Shown: piece after piece, positions 27,133-36,476 of the stretch | Numbering within the stretch: position 1 is the first letter of the stretch | How the letters are laid out: every line of letters starts with the position of its first letter | Source: Stutzerimonas stutzeri | Lineage (GTDB): Bacteria; Pseudomonadota; Gammaproteobacteria; Pseudomonadales; Pseudomonadaceae | Length of the DNA: 64,000 nucleotides | Direction: 5' to 3' | NCBI RefSeq assembly: GCF_013522825.1 | Contig: NZ_JAAMQZ010000008.1 | Span: 1-64,000, forward strand | Notes under the pieces: model-generated | The model's database searches: none | Told to the model about the DNA's origin: nothing | What the model saw: only the letters and a program-made list of their open reading frames with translations | Translations under genes and position numbers: made by a program

Positions 27133-27450
27133 TTACAGGGCCAGGATCGCGCGTGCCAGCTCAAGGTCGGTGGCCTTGATGGCAGGGGCCCGGGTGCGAA
27201 TATGCTGAAGGGCCGCTTCCAGCTGTGCGCCTTTTTGCTCGCCATTGCTGGCGACAAAATGTGCGGCGTCATCACGAGCATCCAATACCAGCTTGTCGTC
27301 ACCGATCGAAGAGGTTAGGTCGGATGTGCCTTCCACGGTATTGGCCAGCGAAGCGCCAAGCGTATCGGTGGTGGCGATAAAACTGGATGCCGAAGCGGCA
27401 CCCGCCAGCAACGCGGCGGATGCACCAAGGATCAGCAGGAATTTGGACAT
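27133..27450 (-). CDS. DUF2388 periplasmic protein, copy 3
   Basis: Exported protein of 105 residues. The signal peptide ends about ASA-S (residue 22) and the mature domain has LVLDARDDAAHFVASNGEQKG, here listed to residue 81, then AQLEAALQHIR and ELARAILAL. It is the first gene of the leftward set of three paralogues plus the DUF4105 gene, with gaps of about 80 and 30 bases. Start 27450 is preferred over an upstream in-frame ATG because it begins the signal peptide. Confidence 0.87.
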   Translation of the reverse strand: MSKFLLILGASAALLAGAASASSFIATTDTLGASLANTVEGTSDLTSSIGDDKLVLDARDDAAHFVASNGEQKGAQLEAALQHIRTRAPAIKATDLELARAILAL

Positions 27451-27558
27451 GGGCGGGCTCTCCACTACGGCCTGACAGTAAAACAAGCACGGCCTGAAAC
27501 CGACTGTTAGTGCAGCGCAGGATAACAGGGCATGCGGTTGCAGGGCAGTAAGCGGGTG

Positions 27559-27759
27559 TCAGCGCCAGAACGGCTTGCTCAGCTCGTCCATCCGCTCGCT
27601 GTGGCTGATGCCGCTATCGGCCAGCAGACGATCATCCAGTGCCGCCAGCTGTCGGCGCGTTCGGCTCCGTTGACGCCACAGGCGCAGCAGTTGTACCAGC
27701 CTTTCCAGCGTATCGCGCGAAGTGCGCAAAGACAGGATGCGGGGTAGGGCGCGATCCAT
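27559..27759 (-). CDS. DUF1127 small basic protein
   Basis: Protein of 66 residues, rich in Arg, with the DUF1127 (YjiS-like) motif at its C-terminal half: RRQLAALDDRLLADSGIS. Proteins of this type are small, often induced by stress, and some bind RNA in alphaproteobacteria. GGAAGG precedes the ATG at 27759; the longer upstream frame has no such signal. It is separate from the DUF2388 set by about 110 bases and runs in the same direction. Confidence 0.85.
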   Translation of the reverse strand: MDRALPRILSLRTSRDTLERLVQLLRLWRQRSRTRRQLAALDDRLLADSGISHSERMDELSKPFWR

Positions 27760-28069
27760 GATGCCTTCCTTCCGGTGGTTGCCGGGTGGGGAGAGTGGGC
27801 ATACTAGAGTCGCGCGCGGCGCTTTCGACAAACAGTTACAGCATCGGAAAGTTGTACCGGTTCAGTTGCTGGCGGAGGGTAACTGTACCGGTCATGCTGG
27901 AAGCAACTGTGTCGCCGAGCGCCCATGGCTGAACATGGACGCCCGTTCTTGCATCACCCATGACGGAAGCGCCTGCGGCGATTCCATCCTACGAAAAATG
28001 CATCGTAGCCTGGATTAGCGAAGCGTAATCCGGGTATTCAAAGGCGTTCCGTCGCCATCCCCACATGGA

Positions 28070-29506
28070 TCACTCGACAGCCTTGACCATGTCCTCGACG
28101 ACCTTCTTGGCGTCGCCGAAGACCATCATGGTCTTGTCCATGTAGAACAGCTCGTTGTCGAGACCCGCATAGCCGCTGGCCATGGAGCGCTTGTTGACGA
28201 TCACCGTCTTGGCCTTGTACGCCTCCAGAATCGGCATGCCGGCAATCGGCGACTTCGGATCGGTCTTGGCCGACGGGTTGACCACGTCGTTGGCGCCGAG
28301 TACCAGCACCACGTCGGCCTGGCCGAACTCGGCGTTGATGTCATCCATCTCGAACACCTGCTCGTAAGGCACTTCGGCCTCGGCCAGCAGGACGTTCATA
28401 TGGCCCGGCATCCGTCCGGCGACGGGGTGGATCGCGTACTTCACGGTCACGCCACGGTGGGTCAGCTTCTCGGCCAGCTCCATCAGCGCATGCTGCGCGC
28501 GCGCCACCGCCAGGCCGTAGCCGGGAACGATGATCACGGTGTCGGCGTTGGTCAGCAGGAAGGCCGCATCGTCGCTCGAACCGGACTTCACCGCACGCGC
28601 TTCCTGCGCACCCGCCGGGCCGCCGGCATCGGCAACGGCGCCGAAGCCGCCGAGGATGACGTTGAAGAACGAGCGGTTCATCGCCTTGCACATGATGTAC
28701 GAGAGGATCGCGCCGCTCGAACCCACCAGCGAACCGGCGATGATCAGCATCGAGTTGTTCAGCGAGAAGCCGATACCCGCCGCCGCCCAGCCCGAGTAGC
28801 TGTTGAGCATCGATACCACCACCGGCATGTCCGCGCCGCCGATGGGGATGATGATCAGCACGCCGATGACGAACGCCAGCGCCACCAGTACGGCGAAGGC
28901 GGTGATATTGCCGGTGAAGGTGTAGACCAGACCCAGGCCGAGGATCGCCAGGCCGACGGCCAGGTTGATCATGTGCTGGCCCTTGAACACCACCGGCGCG
29001 CCCTGGAACAGGCGGAACCTGTATTTACCGGAGAGCTTGCCGAAGGCGATCACCGAACCGGAGAAGGTGATGGCGCCGATGGCCGCGCCAAGGAACAGCT
29101 CCAGACGGTTACCGGACGGGATCGGATCGGCCATGCCGGCGACGATGCCCAGCGACTGCGGCTCGACCACTGCTGCAATGGCGATGAACACAGCGGCCAG
29201 GCCGATCATGCTGTGCATGAAGGCGACCAGCTCGGGCATCTTGGTCATTTCGACGCGCTTGGCCATCAGGGTGCCAATGCTGCCGCCGATCAGCAGACCG
29301 ACGATCACGTAACCGATGCCGGTGGTAGCCAGTTCGCTACCGAGCTTGAAGATCAGGCCGACCGTGGTGAGCACGGCGATGGCCATGCCGAGCATGCCGA
29401 ACAGGTTGCCACGTCGCGACGTGGTGGGGTGTGACAGGCCCTTGAGCGCCTGGATGAAGAACACCGAAGCGACGAGGTAGAGCAGGGTGATCAGGTTCAT
29501 GCTCAT
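28070..29506 (-). CDS. pntB: NAD(P) transhydrogenase subunit beta
   Basis: Subunit of 478 residues of the proton-translocating transhydrogenase, which uses the proton gradient to drive hydride transfer from NADH to NADP. Nine or so membrane helices occupy the first 270 residues and a soluble NADP-binding domain III follows, with VIIVPGYGLAVARAQHAL, the family GYG-A-A motif, and HPVAGRMPGHMNVLLAEA. The end contains DDINAEFGQADVVLVLGAND. It is the last gene of the leftward pntAa-pntAb-pntB operon. Confidence 0.97.
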   Translation of the reverse strand: MSMNLITLLYLVASVFFIQALKGLSHPTTSRRGNLFGMLGMAIAVLTTVGLIFKLGSELATTGIGYVIVGLLIGGSIGTLMAKRVEMTKMPELVAFMHSMIGLAAVFIAIAAVVEPQSLGIVAGMADPIPSGNRLELFLGAAIGAITFSGSVIAFGKLSGKYRFRLFQGAPVVFKGQHMINLAVGLAILGLGLVYTFTGNITAFAVLVALAFVIGVLIIIPIGGADMPVVVSMLNSYSGWAAAGIGFSLNNSMLIIAGSLVGSSGAILSYIMCKAMNRSFFNVILGGFGAVADAGGPAGAQEARAVKSGSSDDAAFLLTNADTVIIVPGYGLAVARAQHALMELAEKLTHRGVTVKYAIHPVAGRMPGHMNVLLAEAEVPYEQVFEMDDINAEFGQADVVLVLGANDVVNPSAKTDPKSPIAGMPILEAYKAKTVIVNKRSMASGYAGLDNELFYMDKTMMVFGDAKKVVEDMVKAVE

Positions 29507-29509
29507 GGC

Positions 29510-29827
29510 TTACTTGCCCTCTGCCTTGGCCGCGCTGCGGTCCTTCTTCTTGAACATTTCCAGCATGCGCCGGGTGACGAGGAAACCGCCGAACACGTTG
29601 ACCGCCGCCAGCGCCACGGCCAGGGTACCCATGGCCTTGCCCAGCGGGGTGACGGTCAGCGCCGCGGCGAGCATGGCGCCGACGATGACGATCGCGGAAA
29701 TCGCGTTGGTCACCGCCATCAGCGGCGTGTGCAGCGCGGGGGTGACGTTCCAGACCACGTGATAGCCGACGTAGATCGCCAGCACGAAGATGATCAGGTT
29801 GTAGATGCCATCAGAAATCAGGTCCAT
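29510..29827 (-). CDS. pntAb: NAD(P) transhydrogenase subunit alpha, membrane part
   Basis: Membrane protein of 105 residues that supplies the helices found at the C terminus of the fused PntA in enterobacteria. It has three to four helices and the motif [20 protein letters not shown], with the conserved proton-path residues. Three bases separate it from pntB and 13 from pntAa. The split into pntAa and pntAb is the normal form in Pseudomonas. Confidence 0.95.
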   Translation of the reverse strand: MDLISDGIYNLIIFVLAIYVGYHVVWNVTPALHTPLMAVTNAISAIVIVGAMLAAALTVTPLGKAMGTLAVALAAVNVFGGFLVTRRMLEMFKKKDRSAAKAEGK

Positions 29828-29840
29828 TTTCGCGACTCCC

Positions 29841-30962
29841 TTAACCGTTGGTCCGCACGACCTGACCGTCGCGGCACATCAGGCACGCGGCGACGATGTC
29901 GTCTTCGAGATTGAGCTGGAAGCGGGCTTCGCCATCGATCACCAGCTTGAGGAAGTCCAGCAGGTTGCGTGCGTAGAGCGCCGAAGCATCCGCAGGCACC
30001 AGCGTCGCCAGGTTGCTGTAGCCGACGATGCGCACGCCGTGCCTGATCACCACCTGATCGACCTCGGTCAGCGGGCAGTTGCCACCCTGAGCGGCGGCCA
30101 AGTCGACGATCACCGAGCCGGGCTTCATCTCGGCGACAGTGGCCTCGTGCAGCAGTGTCGGTGCCTTGCGACCGGGAATCAGCGCGGTGCTGATGACAAT
30201 GTCGGCCTGCCTGGCGCGCTCGTGTACGGCCTGGGCCTGACGGGCCATCCAGGACGCCGGCATGGGCCGGGCATAGCCGCCAACGCCTTCGGCACACTCG
30301 CGCTCTTCATCGGTTTCGAAGGGAACGTCTACGAACTTGGCACCAAGCGACTCGATCTGCTCCTTCACCGCTGGACGCACATCGGAGGCTTCGACCACCG
30401 CGCCCAGGCGCTTGGCCGTGGCGATGGCCTGCAGGCCGGCGACCCCGGCGCCGAGGATCAGCACACGGGCGGCCTTCACCGTACCGGCGGCGGTCATCAG
30501 CATGGGCATGAAGCGCGGGTACTGATTGGCGGCGATCATCACCGCCTTGTAACCGGCGATGTTGGCCTGGGACGACAGCACATCGAGGCTCTGCGCGCGG
30601 GAGGTACGTGGTGCGGCCTCCAGGGCGAAGGCGGTGATGCCGCGCTCGGCCATGCGCGCGATGTTGTCATCATCGAAGGGATTGAGCATGCCGATCAGGA
30701 CCTTGCCCGGCTGCATCTGCGCCAGCTCGGTTTCGTTCGGCGCGTTCACCTTGAGCACAATGGCTGCTGCGAACGTCGCAGCGGCATCCCCGATGCTTGC
30801 ACCTGCCGCCTCGTAGGCGCTGTCCGGCACGCTGGCCTGTACGCCCGCGCCGCTCTGCACAGTGACCTGGTGGCCCTGGCCGATCAGCTTCTTGACGGTT
30901 TCCGGCGTCGCGGCGACGCGCGTCTCTCCGGGACGGGTTTCGAGAGGAACACCAATGAGCAT
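29841..30962 (-). CDS. pntAa: NAD(P) transhydrogenase subunit alpha, NAD-binding part
   Basis: Soluble domain I of the transhydrogenase, 373 residues, with an alanine-dehydrogenase-like fold that binds NAD(H). Visible are the start [19 protein letters not shown], the dinucleotide loop [22 protein letters not shown] (positions about 166-187) and the mobile loop region GGYARPMP. It is the promoter-proximal gene of pntAa-pntAb-pntB. AGGAG lies about ten bases before the ATG. Confidence 0.96.
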   Translation of the reverse strand: MLIGVPLETRPGETRVAATPETVKKLIGQGHQVTVQSGAGVQASVPDSAYEAAGASIGDAAATFAAAIVLKVNAPNETELAQMQPGKVLIGMLNPFDDDNIARMAERGITAFALEAAPRTSRAQSLDVLSSQANIAGYKAVMIAANQYPRFMPMLMTAAGTVKAARVLILGAGVAGLQAIATAKRLGAVVEASDVRPAVKEQIESLGAKFVDVPFETDEERECAEGVGGYARPMPASWMARQAQAVHERARQADIVISTALIPGRKAPTLLHEATVAEMKPGSVIVDLAAAQGGNCPLTEVDQVVIRHGVRIVGYSNLATLVPADASALYARNLLDFLKLVIDGEARFQLNLEDDIVAACLMCRDGQVVRTNG

Positions 30963-31491
30963 TGTTCTTGTTCTCCTGCGTAATCGTGGCCAGTGACCCT
31001 GTCGTGGTCATGTGCTGCTTCGCTGGCGATACGTTTGACCGCTCCAAAGGCGGGTAAAGCGGTTGACAGCCCGTTTCCGGCGGTTTTGGCCGGTCGCGGC
31101 GGCGCATTCTGCAAGGGCTGAAAAAATCAAACAACTGTTTTAATCAGAACTGGAGATGTTTTTACATTCAGAATCTGACCAAAATCATGGCTATCGGTCC
31201 TGAAAACTCCGGCGACTTCGGGCTTCAACGAGCCGGTCAAATGAGCGCTGAAATGACTGCGGGCCGGTCATAAATGGCGCGCCGTAGCATGAAGGGCGAG
31301 CCCTGTGCCCGGTATTCGCCTGGAGCGCTGTTCACTACCGACCTTGGTGCCGGTTCTGCCGGTGGCTTCGACTACCGAATGTAAAAAAGGATCAAAACCG
31401 CGAATGCCATCCAATCCTTGTAGTCCAAAGCCATTGACGCCGCCGGCTTGAGCGCCAGCGAACTTCGACTGTCTGCCTGGGGATGGCAACC
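30963..31491. promoter_or_regulatory. Divergent pntAa / gspE intergenic region
   Basis: About 530 bases between the divergent transhydrogenase and type II secretion operons. In P. aeruginosa the corresponding side of the secretion operon is occupied by divergent xcpP and xcpQ; here no such gene or remnant is seen. The stretch near 31120-31190 is AT-rich and probably holds promoters, but no -35/-10 pair stands out. A frame in this region overlapping the GspE start is a shadow. Confidence 0.5.
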
Positions 31492-33102
31492 ATGGCCGAG
31501 ATGCACCTGAACGAAAGACTTCCAGTGCCGGATGAACCGGTACGCCGGCGCCTGCCTTTCGCCTTTGCCCGGCGCCACGGCGTGATTGTGCTGGAGCCTG
31601 ACGGCGAGCCGCGTCTGGGCCTGCGCGAGGGCACGGCTCTGACCGCCGTGCAGGAGGCGCAGCGCGTGGTGGGTGGGCCGTTGCCGGTGCAGTGGCTGGC
31701 CCAGCCCGAGTTCGACGAGGCGCTGGGCGCCGCCTACCAGCATGATTCCTCGGCGGCGATGCAGATGGTCGAAGGATTGGGCGAGGACATGGATCTGCAC
31801 AGCCTGGCCGACCAGATCGAGCGGACCGAGGACCTGCTGGAGCAGGAAGATGACGCGCCGATCATCCGCCTGATCAACGCGCTGCTGGGCGAGGCGATCA
31901 AGGAAAACGCCTCGGATATCCATGTCGAAACCTTCGAGAAGCGCCTGATCATTCGCTTTCGCGTCGATGGCATCCTGCGCGAGGTGGTGCAGCCCAAACG
32001 CGAACTGGCGGCGCTGCTGGTGTCGCGGATCAAGGTCATGGCGCGGCTGGACATCGCCGAAAAGCGTATCCCCCAGGATGGCCGGATTTCCCTGCGGGTC
32101 GGTGGCCGCGAGGTGGATATTCGTGTGTCCACACTGCCGTCGGCCAACGGCGAACGGGTGGTGCTGCGCCTGCTCGACAAGCAGGCCGGGCGCCTGACCC
32201 TGCAGCACCTGGGCATGAGCGAGCGCGACCGCCGGCGCATGGAGCAGGCGGTAAAGAGGCCACACGGCATCATTCTGGTCACCGGCCCCACCGGCTCGGG
32301 CAAGACCACCACGCTCTACGCCAGCCTGACCACGCTCAACGACCGCACGCGCAACATCCTCACCGTCGAGGACCCCATCGAATACAACCTCGAAGGCATC
32401 GGCCAGACCCAGGTCAACACCAAGGTCGACATGACTTTCGCCCGTGGCCTGCGTGCCATTCTGCGGCAGGACCCGGACGTGGTGATGGTCGGTGAGATCC
32501 GCGACCAGGAAACCGCCGACATGGCCGTGCAGGCCTCGCTCACCGGCCACCTGGTGCTGTCCACGCTGCATACCAACAGCGCCATCGGCGCGGTGACGCG
32601 GCTGGTGGACATGGGCGTGGAGCCCTTCCTGATTTCCTCGTCGCTGCTCGGCGTGCTGGCCCAGCGTCTGGTGCGGGTGCTCTGCGACGACTGCAAACGC
32701 GCCTATGTCGCTGATGAAGCCGAATGCGCGCTGTTCGGCCTCGACCCCCGTCAGGCGCCGACGCTGTATCACGCCGAAGGTTGCGACGCCTGCCGTCAGC
32801 TGGGCTATCGCGGGCGTACCGGCATCTACGAACTGGTGCTGTTCGACGACGCGCTGCGCAGCATGATCCACACCCGCGCCACCGAACAGGAGATGGTCCG
32901 CCACGCCCGCGAGCTTGGCCCGAGCATTCGCGACGACGGCTTGCGCAAGGTGCGTGAAGGGGTGACCACCATCGAGGAAGTGTTGCGCGTCACCAGCGAG
33001 GATCGTCGCGCCGGACAAGGCGATCGCCGCCAGGGTGGCGATAGGCGCCAGAGCAGCGACCGCCGTGGCCAGTTCCATGACCGCAGGGCCACGGACCGAT
33101 GA
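31492..33102 (+). CDS. gspE: Type II secretion ATPase GspE (XcpR)
   Basis: Cytoplasmic ATPase of 536 residues that drives the type II secretion pseudopilus. Walker A is [10 protein letters not shown] (Lys271), the Asp box is [15 protein letters not shown], Walker B is [14 protein letters not shown], and the zinc tetracysteine motif CDDC...CDAC is present. The C terminus is unusual: after the normal family end at EEVLRVT there are about 34 extra residues with five DRR triplets. The ATG at 31492 was preferred to 31483 because the GGGG that would serve as ribosome binding site abuts the earlier ATG. It is the first of nine gsp genes in a row. Confidence 0.95.
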   Translation: MAEMHLNERLPVPDEPVRRRLPFAFARRHGVIVLEPDGEPRLGLREGTALTAVQEAQRVVGGPLPVQWLAQPEFDEALGAAYQHDSSAAMQMVEGLGEDMDLHSLADQIERTEDLLEQEDDAPIIRLINALLGEAIKENASDIHVETFEKRLIIRFRVDGILREVVQPKRELAALLVSRIKVMARLDIAEKRIPQDGRISLRVGGREVDIRVSTLPSANGERVVLRLLDKQAGRLTLQHLGMSERDRRRMEQAVKRPHGIILVTGPTGSGKTTTLYASLTTLNDRTRNILTVEDPIEYNLEGIGQTQVNTKVDMTFARGLRAILRQDPDVVMVGEIRDQETADMAVQASLTGHLVLSTLHTNSAIGAVTRLVDMGVEPFLISSSLLGVLAQRLVRVLCDDCKRAYVADEAECALFGLDPRQAPTLYHAEGCDACRQLGYRGRTGIYELVLFDDALRSMIHTRATEQEMVRHARELGPSIRDDGLRKVREGVTTIEEVLRVTSEDRRAGQGDRRQGGDRRQSSDRRGQFHDRRATDR

Positions 33103-33152
33103 GCGTGCGCCATGGTCGGGCCACAACACGTCCATGCCTGACGGGAACCTGA

Positions 33153-34370
33153 ATGATGGCCGCCTTTGAATACGTCGCGCTGGATGCGCGTGGTCGCCAG
33201 CACAGGGGTCTGATCGAGGCGGACAGCCCGCGCCAGGCCCGCCAGCTGCTGCGCGACAAGCAATGGTCGCCGCTGGAGGTCAAGCAGGCGCGCTCCAGAG
33301 AGGACAGCGGTACGGGCGGCTTCAGCTTCGGGCGAGGCTTGTCGGCGCGCGACTTGGCGCTGGTCACCCGCCAGCTGGCGACCCTGGTGCAGGCCGCGCT
33401 GCCCATCGAGGAAGCCTTGCGTGCCGCGGCGGCGCAGGCCAGCTCGCAGCGGATCAAGTCGATGCTGCTGGCGGTGCGCGCACGGGTGATGGAAGGCCAC
33501 AGCCTGGCCGCCGCCCTGCGTGAATACCCCTCGGCCTTTCCCGAGCTGTATCGCGCCACCGTGGCCGCTGGCGAGCACGCCGGGCACCTCGGCCTGGTGC
33601 TCGACCAACTGGCCGACTACACCGACCAGCGCCAGCAGTCGCGACAGAAGATCCAGCTGGCGTTGCTCTACCCGGTGATCCTGCTGGTGGCTTCGCTGGC
33701 CATCGTGGTGCTGTTGCTCGGTTACGTGGTACCGGACGTGGTCAAGGTGTTCGTCAATACCGGCCAGGAACTGCCAGCGCTGACCACCGGCCTGATCGCC
33801 ACCAGCGAGGCGGTGCAGCGCTGGGGCTGGCTGATGCTGCTGGGCATCGTCGGCGCGGGCATCGCCATGCGTCTGGCCCTGCGCGACCCGAACATCAAAC
33901 GTCGCTGGCACGCCTTCATCCTGCGCATTCCACTGGTCGGACGGCTGGCGCGGGCGACCAACACCGCGCGCTTTGCCTCGACCTTGGCGATTCTCACCCG
34001 TAGCGGTGTGCCGCTGGTGGATGCGCTGGGCATCGCCGCCGCGGTGATCGGCAATCTGCGCATCCGCGAGCGCGTGGTCGAAGCGGCGCAGCGCGTGCGC
34101 GAGGGCGGCAGCCTGACCCGTGCGCTGGAAGCCACCGGCGAGTTTCCGCCGATGATGCTGCACATGATCGCCAGCGGCGAGAAATCCGGCGAGCTCGACC
34201 AGATGCTGGCGCGTACCGCACGCAACCAGGAGAACGACCTGGCCGCGCAGATTTCGCTGCTGGTCGGGCTGTTCGAGCCGTTCATGCTGGTGTTCATGGG
34301 AGCCGTGGTGCTGGTCATCGTACTGGCCATCCTGCTGCCGATTCTTTCTCTCAACCAACTGGTGGGGTAA
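33153..34370 (+). CDS. gspF: Type II secretion inner-membrane protein GspF (XcpS)
   Basis: Polytopic platform protein of 405 residues. The N-terminal GspF domain has FEYVALDARGRQHRG and the two T2SSF repeats each contain the expected helix pattern, including LRAAAAQASSQRIKS and the C-terminal AISLLVGLFEPFMLVFMG-like hairpin. Three membrane helices are predicted. It works with GspE, GspL and GspM at the base of the secretion machine. Fifty bases separate it from gspE and its stop overlaps the gspG start. Confidence 0.95.
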   Translation: MMAAFEYVALDARGRQHRGLIEADSPRQARQLLRDKQWSPLEVKQARSREDSGTGGFSFGRGLSARDLALVTRQLATLVQAALPIEEALRAAAAQASSQRIKSMLLAVRARVMEGHSLAAALREYPSAFPELYRATVAAGEHAGHLGLVLDQLADYTDQRQQSRQKIQLALLYPVILLVASLAIVVLLLGYVVPDVVKVFVNTGQELPALTTGLIATSEAVQRWGWLMLLGIVGAGIAMRLALRDPNIKRRWHAFILRIPLVGRLARATNTARFASTLAILTRSGVPLVDALGIAAAVIGNLRIRERVVEAAQRVREGGSLTRALEATGEFPPMMLHMIASGEKSGELDQMLARTARNQENDLAAQISLLVGLFEPFMLVFMGAVVLVIVLAILLPILSLNQLVG

Positions 34371-34810
34371 TGCTTATGAAGTCGAACGAGCGCAAACAGA
34401 GGGGTTTCACCCTTATCGAAATCATGGTGGTGGTGGTCATCCTTGGCATTCTCGCCGCGCTGGTGGTGCCGCAGGTGATGAACCGCCCGGATCAGGCCAA
34501 GGTCACCGTGGCCAAGGGCGATATCAAAGCCATCGCCGCCGCGCTGGACATGTACAAGCTGGACAATTTCGCCTACCCCAGCACCCAGCAGGGCCTCAAT
34601 GCGTTGGTGGAAAAGCCTGGCGGCAGCCCACAACCGAGGAACTGGAACCGCGACGGCTACCTCAAGCGCGTGCCCAAGGACCCCTGGGGCAACGACTACC
34701 AGTACCTGTCGCCGGGCACTCAGGGCCCGTTCGATCTCTACTCGCTGGGCGCCGATGGCAAGCCGGGCGGAAGCGACCTGAACGCGGATATCGGCAACTG
34801 GGATCTTTGA
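34370..34810 (+). CDS. gspG: Major pseudopilin GspG (XcpT)
   Basis: Main pseudopilus subunit, 146 residues. The prepilin peptidase site is RGFTLIEIMVVVVILGILAA, with Gly-Phe cleavage and Glu at +5. The globular part has the calcium-binding C-terminal loop of GspG (PFDLYSLGADGKPGGSD). An ATG at 34370 overlaps the gspF stop; a second ATG at 34376 has better spacing to GGGG and could be the true start, which would only shorten the leader by two residues. Confidence 0.96.
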   Translation: MLMKSNERKQRGFTLIEIMVVVVILGILAALVVPQVMNRPDQAKVTVAKGDIKAIAAALDMYKLDNFAYPSTQQGLNALVEKPGGSPQPRNWNRDGYLKRVPKDPWGNDYQYLSPGTQGPFDLYSLGADGKPGGSDLNADIGNWDL

Positions 34811-34813
34811 TCC

Positions 34814-35386
34814 ATGACGCGGACGCGATGCGCCGGCTTCACCCTGGTCGAACTGCTGGTGGTGATCGTCATCCTCGGCGGACTGGTGGGCCTGGCGATG
34901 CTGACCACGGGCAGCTCCAGTTCGTCCCGTGAAGTCCGCGATGAAGCGCAGCAGTTGGCGAACCTGCTCGGCCTGATGGTCGATGAAGCGGTGCTCGACA
35001 GCCGTGAATATGGGCTGTTGTTCGAGGAGCGCGGCTATCGCGTCCTGTACTACGACGAAGCCGGTAGCCGCTGGCTTGAGGCTGACAGACGTCAGGCGCA
35101 CAGAGTGCCGGAATGGATGCGCCTGGAACTGGAACTCGATGGCACGCCGCTGCGGCTGACGGCTCCGGTCAGACGTGCGGACGACCGCGCCGGCCTGTCC
35201 CGCGAGGGCGACCGCGAGCGGCGCAGCACGCCCCGCCTGGAGCCGCAGGTGCTGCTGTTGTCGAGTGGCGAGCTGTCGCCCTTTACCCTGCGGCTTGTCG
35301 ACCCGCGTGCGGCTGGCGGCGGCTGGCAGGTGTCCAGTGATGGCTTTCGTATGCCTCGTGCCGAGCCACTGGAAGCGTCCCGATGA
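34814..35386 (+). CDS. gspH: Minor pseudopilin GspH (XcpU)
   Basis: Minor pseudopilin of 190 residues with the class III leader CAGFTLVELLVVIVILGGLV and Glu at +5. The globular domain includes DEAQQLANLLGLMVDEAVLD, typical of GspH. It starts four bases after gspG and overlaps gspI by four bases. It is thought to join GspG filament and tip complex. The central part is more Arg-rich than usual. Confidence 0.92.
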   Translation: MTRTRCAGFTLVELLVVIVILGGLVGLAMLTTGSSSSSREVRDEAQQLANLLGLMVDEAVLDSREYGLLFEERGYRVLYYDEAGSRWLEADRRQAHRVPEWMRLELELDGTPLRLTAPVRRADDRAGLSREGDRERRSTPRLEPQVLLLSSGELSPFTLRLVDPRAAGGGWQVSSDGFRMPRAEPLEASR

Positions 35387-35772
35387 AGCAGACACGCGGC
35401 TTCACCCTGCTCGAAGTGCTGGTGGCGCTGGCGATTTTCGCCCTGGTCGCCGCCGTGGTGCTGACCGCTGCGGGCCGCAGTGTGACCAACGCGGGCCGGC
35501 TGGAAACCCTGACTCTGGCTGGCTGGATCGCCGACAACCGACTGACCGAGCTGCAGTTGCAGCGTCCGCCGCCCGGCATCGGGCGCGAGGAGCGGGCGCT
35601 GGCGTTCGGCGGTCGTCAATGGCAGACGCTCAGCACAGTCGAAGCCAGCGGCACGCCGGGGTTGCTGCGGGTCACCGTCTGGGTTGCGGCTGGCGAATCA
35701 TCCGGCGACCGCGGGCCGATAGCCGAGCGCGCAGTGACCCGCCTCAGCGGCTTTATCGGGACGACCTTCTGA
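35383..35772 (+). CDS. gspI: Minor pseudopilin GspI (XcpV)
   Basis: Minor pseudopilin of 129 residues that nucleates the pseudopilus tip with GspJ and GspK. The prepilin motif is TRGFTLLEVLVALAIFALVA. The globular part has LAGWIADNRLTELQL, a signature of GspI. Start and stop both overlap neighbours (gspH, gspJ), so the set is translationally coupled. Confidence 0.94.
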   Translation: MKQTRGFTLLEVLVALAIFALVAAVVLTAAGRSVTNAGRLETLTLAGWIADNRLTELQLQRPPPGIGREERALAFGGRQWQTLSTVEASGTPGLLRVTVWVAAGESSGDRGPIAERAVTRLSGFIGTTF

Positions 35773-36476
35773 TGCGTCGCGCCGGGGCGGGCTTCACCCT
35801 GCTGGAGCTGCTGATTGCCATCGCCCTGTTCGCCCTGCTGGGGCTCGGCACCTACCGCATGCTCGAAGCGGTGCTGCGCAGCGATGAGGTGGTGCGTATT
35901 CAAGAGGCGCAGCTGCGCCAGCTCGGACGAGCCCTCTGGAGCCTGGAGCGGGACCTGATCCAGGCCGTACCGCGCCCGATCCGTGACGGGTACGGCGACG
36001 AGCAGAATGCCTTTCTCGGCCAGCTCGCCGGCCTTGACGAGGGCGTCGCCTTCGAGCTGACCCGCAACGGCTGGCGCAACCCCACCGGGCTGCGCCGGGC
36101 CAATTTGCAGCGGGTGCGCTGGCGTCTCGCGGGAGACAGCCTGGAGCGTCTTTACTGGGTGGTGCTCGACCGCGACGTGGACAGCCAGCCGCGCGTGCAG
36201 CGGGTGCTGGATGAGGTTTCCGCGTTGCGCCTGCGTTATCTGGACAGCGAAAGCGGCTGGCACGAGGAATGGCCGCCCTTCGAGTTTGGTCGCAGCGACC
36301 CGGAGCAACAGGCGCGGCGCCTGCCCGCCGCCGTCGAGGTCTCGTTCGAGCACCCGCGTTTCGGCAGCATCAGCCGCTTGCTGCGTCTGCCTGAAAGCGC
36401 GCCGCCGTTGCCGGGATTCAGCACGCCAGACGATTCACAGACCGAGCCTCCAGCGCCACAGGAGCAGCCGCAATGA
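35772..36476 (+). CDS. gspJ: Minor pseudopilin GspJ (XcpW)
   Basis: Minor pseudopilin of 234 residues. The class III leader is AGFTLLELLIAIALFALLGL, and the domain carries LGRALWSLERDLIQAVPRPI and FELTRNGWRNPTGLRRA, both GspJ hallmarks. It ends with a Pro- and Gln-rich tail of about 25 residues. The ATG at 35772 shares a base with the gspI stop codon; the longer frame upstream is a shadow of gspI and gspH. Confidence 0.94.
   Translation: MRRAGAGFTLLELLIAIALFALLGLGTYRMLEAVLRSDEVVRIQEAQLRQLGRALWSLERDLIQAVPRPIRDGYGDEQNAFLGQLAGLDEGVAFELTRNGWRNPTGLRRANLQRVRWRLAGDSLERLYWVVLDRDVDSQPRVQRVLDEVSALRLRYLDSESGWHEEWPPFEFGRSDPEQQARRLPAAVEVSFEHPRFGSISRLLRLPESAPPLPGFSTPDDSQTEPPAPQEQPQ

Noticed and set aside
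31372..34358. Long minus-strand frames opposite gspE and gspF
   Set aside because: Antisense shadows; the plus-strand proteins carry all expected ATPase and platform motifs.
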